This document shows positions 41,211-46,347 of a stretch of 46,347 bases of DNA, piece by piece. Location of the stretch: assembly GCA_050246595.1 (NCBI GenBank), contig JBFWVT010000038.1, forward strand, positions 1 to 46,347, read 5' to 3'. Position numbers and translations under genes: made by a program. Numbering within the stretch: position 1 is the stretch's first letter; each line of letters starts with the position of its first letter. This DNA comes from DATARH01 sp050246595 (GTDB lineage Bacteria > Pseudomonadota > Alphaproteobacteria > ATCC43930 > CGMCC-115725). The notes under the pieces are model-generated. The model worked only from the letters and a program-made list of their open reading frames with translations, was not told the origin of the DNA and did no database searches.

Positions 41211-42473
41211 ATGGCGAGCGATAACGAGCTACGGTCGATCACGCGGCGGCGGGTGCTGGCCGCGAGCGCCGCGTTCGGCGCCGTCCTTGTCGCGCACGGG
41301 CCGGGGCGGGCGGCGTTCGGACAGGCAAAACCGCTTCGCGTCGGCACACTGCAATCGCTCTCGGGCGGCGCCGCGGCCGGGGGCAAGACCGCACTGGTCG
41401 GCGTCCAAATGGCTGTCGATCGCATCAACCAGGCGGGCGGGATCGCCGGCCGCCGCATCGAGCTGATCGTCGCCGACGACGAATCAAAGCCCGATGTCGC
41501 ACGCCGCAAGGTCGAGAAGCTGCTCGACGAGGACAGGATCGACGTGCATGTCGGCGGGTTCCTGTCGAATATCTGTCTCGCCTGCATGCCGGTCTTCGAG
41601 GAGGCCAAGGTTCTCAACATGATCGGCGTTTGTCTCGACACGACGATCACGACCACCAATTGCAACCGATACACGTTCCGCCCGTTCGACTACGCTCCTT
41701 CCCAGGCCGTCGCCTTCGCCCCGTATCTGGTCAACAGGCTGGGCAGGAAGTGGCATATCGCTTATGCCGATTATGCTTGGGGACAATCGACCCGCGACGC
41801 CTTTGCCGCAGAGATCAAAAAGGCCGGCGGCGAGGTCGTCGGCGCGACCGGGATTCCCCTCAACACGGCCGACATGACGCCGTTTCTGTCGAAAATCTCC
41901 GGTGATTTCGACGGGCTGTTCGGCATCTTCTTTGGCAAGGACGGCGTGACGATCGGCAACCAGGCCTATGATCTCGGCCTGACCCGGAAATACAAATGGG
42001 CCGGCGACGGGGCCATCGCCGAATCGACAAACCTGCCGGCGCTCGGCAACAAGATCGAGGGGTTTGTCGGCATCAACCGCTACATTCCGGTATTCGACCC
42101 GCCGCTCGATACCGAAGCTCACAAGAAATTCTTCGACGACGCGGTCGCCCGGCTGAAGGAAATCGATCCGTCCGGTCCGTTGCCCGACCGCTTTGTGCAG
42201 TCGAATTTCGAGGCGATGAACGCGGTCAAGCTCGGCATCGAGAAATCCGGCTTTCAGGGCCGGCAGGACACCGACAAGCTGATCGCCGCGCTCGAAGGAC
42301 TCGAAATGACGCAGGGCGACGATTTCCCGCAGGGCGACAAGACACTGCGCAAGGAGGACCACCAGGCGTTCATCCGCCAGTTCATCTTCGATATCCGGGA
42401 CGGCAAGCACCGCATTGTCGAGGTCGTGCCAAAGGAGAAGACGATCGTCCCGCCGGCCTGCAAATTCTCCTAG
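41211..42473 (+). CDS. ABC transporter substrate-binding protein, branched-chain amino acid type
   Basis: 420 aa from the ATG at 41211, set by GGGGAGGA 8 bases upstream. It starts with a Tat-like signal (SITRRRVLAASAAFGAVLVA), then KPLRVGTLQSLSGGAAAGGK, MAVDRINQAGGIAGRRIELI and VADDESKPDVARRKVEKLL, the standard periplasmic-binding-protein type 1 (LivJ/HAAT) opening. The second lobe has YADYAWGQSTRDAFAAEIKK and FLSKISGDFDGLFGIFFG. It captures the ligand in the periplasm for the LivGFHM proteins encoded next. The ligand may be an amino acid, amide or aromatic acid. The gap to livG is 40 bp. Confidence 0.93.
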   Translation: MASDNELRSITRRRVLAASAAFGAVLVAHGPGRAAFGQAKPLRVGTLQSLSGGAAAGGKTALVGVQMAVDRINQAGGIAGRRIELIVADDESKPDVARRKVEKLLDEDRIDVHVGGFLSNICLACMPVFEEAKVLNMIGVCLDTTITTTNCNRYTFRPFDYAPSQAVAFAPYLVNRLGRKWHIAYADYAWGQSTRDAFAAEIKKAGGEVVGATGIPLNTADMTPFLSKISGDFDGLFGIFFGKDGVTIGNQAYDLGLTRKYKWAGDGAIAESTNLPALGNKIEGFVGINRYIPVFDPPLDTEAHKKFFDDAVARLKEIDPSGPLPDRFVQSNFEAMNAVKLGIEKSGFQGRQDTDKLIAALEGLEMTQGDDFPQGDKTLRKEDHQAFIRQFIFDIRDGKHRIVEVVPKEKTIVPPACKFS

Positions 42474-42513
42474 ACAGCCGGCGAGGCAGGACGGCTGAAC
42501 CAGGCGAACCGCC

Positions 42514-43269
42514 TTGTCCGGGTCCGGTAATGGCGAGCCGATTCTGCGCACCGAGGCGCTGACGATCCGTTTCGGCGGGCTGACCGCGCTGAACCGCGTC
42601 GATTTCGCGGTCCGGCGCGACGAAATCCATGCCGTCATCGGCCCGAACGGCGCCGGCAAGAGCACATTGTTCAATTGTCTAACCGGCGTATTGACGCCGA
42701 CCTCCGGGCGCATCCTGTTCCTGGGCGACGACATCACCGGTCTGCCGCCAAACCGGATCTCGCGGAAAGGGATCGCCCGCTCCTACCAGATCACGAATAT
42801 CCTGCCAAATGCGAGCGTGCTCGAAAACGTCCGCATCGCGGCCCAGTCGCGCCGTCACGGCTGGCGGATGCTGCGTCATCATCGCGCTTTCCGCGATATT
42901 ATCGACAAGGCGGCAGCGGTGCTGCAACGGGTCGGATTGCGCGGCAAGGCCGAGGAACTGGCCGGCAACCTGTCGCACGGCGAGCAGCGCAACCTGGAAA
43001 TCGCGATCGCACTCGCGACCGAGCCGCTTCTCCTGTGTCTCGACGAGCCGACCGCCGGCATGAGCGCTGCCGAGACGCACGAGACGATCGCGCTGGTGCG
43101 CGACATCGCCCGCAATTTGACGATCCTGATCGTCGAGCATGACATGCCGCTGGTGATGCAGCTCGCCGACCGGGTCACGGTGCTGCATTACGGCGAAATT
43201 CTCGCCGAGGGGACGCCGATGGAAATCCAGCAGAACCCGCGCGTGATCGACGCTTACCTGAAGACATGA
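42514..43269 (+). CDS. ABC transporter ATP-binding protein LivG type
   Basis: 251 aa, starting at a TTG at 42514; no in-frame ATG lies nearby. Walker A GPNGAGKS in VIGPNGAGKSTLFNCLTGVL, signature LSHGEQRNLEIAIALATEPL (LSHGE replacing LSGGQ, normal for LivG), Walker B LLLCLDEPTAGMSAAET, and H-loop IVEHDMPLVMQLADRVTVL. It provides one of the two nucleotide-binding subunits. A palindromic repeat (43286-43350) separates it from livF. Confidence 0.93.
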   Translation: MSGSGNGEPILRTEALTIRFGGLTALNRVDFAVRRDEIHAVIGPNGAGKSTLFNCLTGVLTPTSGRILFLGDDITGLPPNRISRKGIARSYQITNILPNASVLENVRIAAQSRRHGWRMLRHHRAFRDIIDKAAAVLQRVGLRGKAEELAGNLSHGEQRNLEIAIALATEPLLLCLDEPTAGMSAAETHETIALVRDIARNLTILIVEHDMPLVMQLADRVTVLHYGEILAEGTPMEIQQNPRVIDAYLKT

Positions 43270-43285
43270 CGCGCCACGCTTTCCC

Positions 43286-43350
43286 GTCATTGCGAGCCCA
43301 CGGGTCGGCGCTTCGCGCCGCCCGAGGACAGGCTCCGCGAAGCAATCTCG
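43286..43350. repeat. Palindromic repeat between livG and livF
   Basis: GTCATTGCGAGCCCACGGGT through GCGAAGCAATCTCG. It shares the ends GTCATTGCGAG and GAAGCAATC with the repeat at 15151-15220, with an inner stem GGCGC/GCGCC. The interruption of an operon by such an element may tune the ratio of downstream products. Confidence 0.75.
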
Positions 43351-43387
43351 CGGCGCTAATGCCGGTGACTTGCGGGATATCCGAACA

Positions 43388-44104
<717 letters not shown>

Positions 44105-44105
44105 G

Positions 44106-44999
44106 GTGGGGCTCGACGCGCTGCTGGGCGCCATACCCTACGAACAGCTGGCGATCCAGACCGTCAACGGGATCGTCACCGGGATGATCCTGGCGCTGGT
44201 GGCGTCGGGACTGACCCTGATCTTCGGCATCATGGATGTCGTCAATTTCGCGCACGGCGAGTTGTTTATGCTCGGCGCCTATGTCGGCGTCGTCGTGATG
44301 GCGGCAAGCGGCAATTTCTGGGTGGCGCTGGTGTCCGCGAGCCTGCTGATCGCGCTGCTCGGAGCGGCGATCTACCTGACGACGCTGCGCCCGCTCTTGG
44401 GCCGCGACCCGCTGACGACGATCCTGGCGACGTTCGGCGTGTCGCTGGTCTTGCAGAATTACGCGCTGTGGCAGTTCGGCCCGGTCGCGCGCAAGATCCA
44501 CGAGCCGTTCACCGGCTCTTTCGACTTCTTCCATCTGCAATACCCGTATTACCGGCTGGTCATCGCCGGGCTTGCCGGCGCGATCATCGCGGGTCTCTGG
44601 CTTTTCCTGAAATACGGCACTTACGGGATCTGGATTCGCGCGACGACGCAGGACCGCGTCATGGCCGAGGCGATGGGCATCCCGGTGCCCTGGGTACTGA
44701 TGGGGGTATTCGCGATCGGCTCGGCGATGGCGGCGGCCAGCGGCGTGCTGTTCGGGCCGCTGGTCGGGGTCAATCACGCGATGGGGCTCGACTGGGTGCT
44801 GCGCGCCTTTATCGTGGTCGTGGTCGGCGGGATGGGCAATCTGGGCGGTTCCGTGCTCGCGGCGATCTTCATCAGCCTGTTGGAGGCCTATGCCTCGCTG
44901 TGGGTAAGCCCGGCGCAGGCAGTCATCGTCTCGTTTCTCGTGCTGATCGTGACGCTGTTGTTCCGGCCGACCGGTCTTTTCGTCCCGACCCCAAAATGA
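44106..44999 (+). CDS. Branched-chain amino acid ABC transporter permease, LivH type
   Basis: 297 aa from the GTG at 44106. Hydrophobic throughout, about eight membrane segments; LivH signature ASGLTLIFGIMDVVNFAHGE, LFMLGAYVGVVVMAASG, TILATFGVSLVLQNYALWQF, and VVVVGGMGNLGGSVLAAIFI. Forms the channel with LivM. The next gene starts 199 bp later because of an inserted repeat. Confidence 0.95.
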   Translation: MGLDALLGAIPYEQLAIQTVNGIVTGMILALVASGLTLIFGIMDVVNFAHGELFMLGAYVGVVVMAASGNFWVALVSASLLIALLGAAIYLTTLRPLLGRDPLTTILATFGVSLVLQNYALWQFGPVARKIHEPFTGSFDFFHLQYPYYRLVIAGLAGAIIAGLWLFLKYGTYGIWIRATTQDRVMAEAMGIPVPWVLMGVFAIGSAMAAASGVLFGPLVGVNHAMGLDWVLRAFIVVVVGGMGNLGGSVLAAIFISLLEAYASLWVSPAQAVIVSFLVLIVTLLFRPTGLFVPTPK

Positions 45000-45023
45000 C
45001 CATCACCGCCGACAGCGTTAAAT

Positions 45024-45170
45024 CCCCGTGCCCGGACTTGATCCGGGCATCCACGTCTTGTCCGCCGCGACGCCAAAGACGTGGATGCCCACGGATCAAG
45101 CCCCCACGGATCAAGCCCCCACGGATCAAGCCCGTGGGCTGGAGGCCCACGGGTCAAGTCCGGGGACGGC
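45024..45170. repeat. ORF-less relative of the GIY-YIG cassette repeats, between livH and livM
   Basis: The left arm 45024-45059 reads CCCCGTGCCCGGACTTGATC then CGGGCATCCACGTCTT. Against the left arm at 16455-16488 it differs at four positions, which are two paired changes in the 7-bp stem (GCCCGGA/TCCGGGC versus GGCCGGG/CCCGGCC); loop CTTGA and tag ATCCACGTCTT are identical. The inverted tag AAGACGTGGAT is at 45076-45086. It is followed by three 15-bp tandem units (ACGGATCAAGCCCCC, 45091-45135) and a further GCCCACGG..CCGTGGGC stem. Only 16 bp separate the two tags, so no gene fits inside. Confidence 0.8.
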
Positions 45171-45198
45171 CAGGGGGTTCGGCTTTGTTGGTTGCGAC

Positions 45199-46152
45199 AT
45201 GAGAATCCGCCACGCCACCCTGTTCTGGATCGGGTTCTGCGTCGTGGTCGCGCTGCTCGCGGCGGCGCCGATCGCCCTGCCCGAGTTCTGGCGGCGCTTT
45301 CTGACCGAGATGTTGATCTGGGGGCTGCTGGCGATGTCGTCCGACATCCTGATCGGCTACACCGGGCTGGTCTCGTTTGGTCATTCGGCGTTTTTCGGGA
45401 TCGGCATGTATGGCGCGGCCGCGGCTTTGCTGACGACCAGACCGCCAAGCCTATGGCTGGCGCTGCTCTACGGTCTCGTTGCCGCGGCGGTGGTGGCCGC
45501 CTTTGTCGCTTATTTCTCGACGCGGCTGCGCGACATCTATTTCGCGATCACGACCTTAATCTTTTCCCAGATTTTCTACGTGATCATCTTTACGTGGACC
45601 GAAGTGACCGGCGGAGAGAACGGGCTGACATTTGCGCGCCCGCGTCTCGCCATACCCGGTCTATTCGACATCAGCTTTACAAGCACGACCTTTCATTGGT
45701 TTGTGCTCGCGATTGTCGCGGGATCGTACCTGGTGCTGCGCCGCATCACACAGTCGCCGTTTGGCATGGTGCTGCAGTCGATCCGGGAGAACGAGCCGCG
45801 CACCCGCGCGATCGGCTATCCGGTCGGGCGCTGCAAGATCGTTGCGGTGATGCTGTCGGGGCTGTTCGCGGGGCTGGCCGGCGTCCTCTATGCCTTTCAA
45901 AACCGCTTTGCCGCTCCCGACTTTGTGTTTTTTCTGGTTTCGGGCGAGGTCGTCATCTTTAACGTGATCGGCGGTATCGGCACATTGGTGGGGCCGATTG
46001 TCGGCGCCGCCTTTTTTCTCCTTCTGCGAGAAATGCTGTCGCGTTTTTTCACGGAATTCTACCTGATCCCGGTCGGAATTATCTTTATTCTGATGGTGAT
46101 TTTCATGCCGCAGGGATTGCTCGGGTTTGCGCGGCGCTGGCTCAACCGGTAG
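45199..46152 (+). CDS. Branched-chain amino acid ABC transporter permease, LivM type
   Basis: 317 aa from the ATG at 45199. LivM signature WGLLAMSSDILIGYTGLVSF GHSAFFGIGMYGA, with about eight to nine membrane segments; IRENEPRTRAIGYPVGRCK and FNVIGGIGTLVGPIVGAAFF are the cytosolic coupling and following helices. The frame is open upstream to 45028 through the repeat, encoding PTDQA three times, but this is repeat DNA and not a credible N-terminus. Completes the SBP-LivG-LivF-LivH-LivM transporter. Confidence 0.93.
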   Translation: MRIRHATLFWIGFCVVVALLAAAPIALPEFWRRFLTEMLIWGLLAMSSDILIGYTGLVSFGHSAFFGIGMYGAAAALLTTRPPSLWLALLYGLVAAAVVAAFVAYFSTRLRDIYFAITTLIFSQIFYVIIFTWTEVTGGENGLTFARPRLAIPGLFDISFTSTTFHWFVLAIVAGSYLVLRRITQSPFGMVLQSIRENEPRTRAIGYPVGRCKIVAVMLSGLFAGLAGVLYAFQNRFAAPDFVFFLVSGEVVIFNVIGGIGTLVGPIVGAAFFLLLREMLSRFFTEFYLIPVGIIFILMVIFMPQGLLGFARRWLNR

Positions 46153-46202
46153 TGCGAGGAACCGGCAATATCTTCCAATTCCCCGGCTGAGAGCTGCCGC
46201 CG

Positions 46203-46347
46203 TCAGCGGGCCGTCGCCGGCTGCTGCGCCAGGAAATGCTCGACGATCTCCCAGCCTGTGGCGCGCCACACACCTTCATGCGAGCAGATATAGTCGAGAG
46301 CCGAATCGAGAGCGCCGATCCGATGCGGCTGGCCGGTAACGAAGGGA
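46203..46347 (-). CDS. Polysaccharide deacetylase family protein, C-terminal fragment (continues beyond window)
   Basis: On the minus strand the frame ending with the TGA at 46203-46205 is open to the window edge and reads PFVTGQPHRIGALDSALDYI, CSHEGVWRATGWEIVEHFLA, QQPATAR. This matches the C-terminus of PuuE/allantoinase-like polysaccharide deacetylases, where HPFVTGRPHR and GVWRATG are conserved. About 47 residues are visible; the catalytic NodB core is outside the window. It is convergent with livM, 50 bp apart. Confidence 0.75.
   Translation of the reverse strand, partial: PFVTGQPHRIGALDSALDYICSHEGVWRATGWEIVEHFLAQQPATAR

Noticed and set aside
45091..45135. CRISPR-like tandem repeats
   Set aside because: Three adjacent 15-bp units with no spacers, inside a palindromic repeat; no cas genes.
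45028..45198. N-terminal extension of LivM through the repeat
   Set aside because: The extension is encoded by intergenic repeat DNA and is hydrophilic; LivM homology begins at the ATG at 45199.

Overview
The window is high-GC DNA (about two thirds G+C by eye). Its gene content and order suggest an alphaproteobacterium: a serS-surE-nlpD/yajC-secD-secF/Mth938 neighbourhood, an NDUFAF6-like squalene/phytoene-synthase-fold protein, a small GHNGGPPLD-type protein, and intergenic palindromes of the 'cattgcgag...gaagcaatc' and 'gtcattccgggg' kinds. Genus cannot be fixed from the sequence alone.

Layout. (1) 1-5690 is a decaying accessory region ending at a tRNA-Glu(CTC) gene. It holds the tail of an IS630-type transposase, a DUF1156-type DNA methylase that has lost its N-terminus and carries an in-frame TGA, an apparently intact PLD-nuclease/SNF2-helicase fusion of the anti-phage kind, and a frameshifted amino-acid-synthesis-family (DUF1177) pseudogene. 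(2) 6066-20405 is a metabolic stretch: yajQ, a PRC-barrel protein, two paralogous TauD/TfdA dioxygenases, a luciferase-like flavin oxidoreductase, two VOC proteins, a CHRD/PEP-CTERM exported protein, an HdeD-like membrane protein, a GFA protein, two acyl-CoA dehydrogenases, an ADP-forming acyl-CoA synthetase and an enoyl-CoA hydratase. The set looks like degradation of an organic acid or xenobiotic via CoA thioesters. (3) 20513-32703 is housekeeping: NDUFAF6-like protein, sodB, Mth938-like (NDUFAF3) protein, secF, secD, yajC, a DUF815 ATPase, a methyltransferase, nlpD-like, surE, serS and an aminotransferase. (4) 32709-39411 is mixed: DUF1272 protein, TcuA-like flavoprotein, a VapBC-type toxin-antitoxin pair, a double CAP-domain protein, a receiver-only response regulator beside a PAS/DHp protein with no ATPase domain, and a crotonase. 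(5) 39585-46347 holds a second flavin monooxygenase and a complete branched-chain-amino-acid-type ABC transporter (substrate-binding protein, LivG, LivF, LivH, LivM), then the end of a polysaccharide deacetylase.

The most unusual signal is at 16455-16906. A small GIY-YIG nuclease gene is bounded exactly by 34-bp inverted repeats (32/34 identical). Each repeat contains a 7-bp stem with a CTTGA loop and a conserved outer tag ATCCACGTCTT. The cassette sits just after the stop codon of an acyl-CoA dehydrogenase gene, and a second, diverged copy of that gene's last 16 codons follows the cassette. An ORF-less relative of the same repeat lies between livH and livM (45024-45170), with compensatory base changes in the stem. 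Together they look like a nuclease-associated palindromic mobile element with a non-autonomous derivative, comparable in logic to REP/RAYT but built on GIY-YIG. This is inference from one window. Several other palindromic intergenic elements, including a perfect 42-bp inverted repeat at 19400-19569, are scattered through the window, two of them inside the liv operon.
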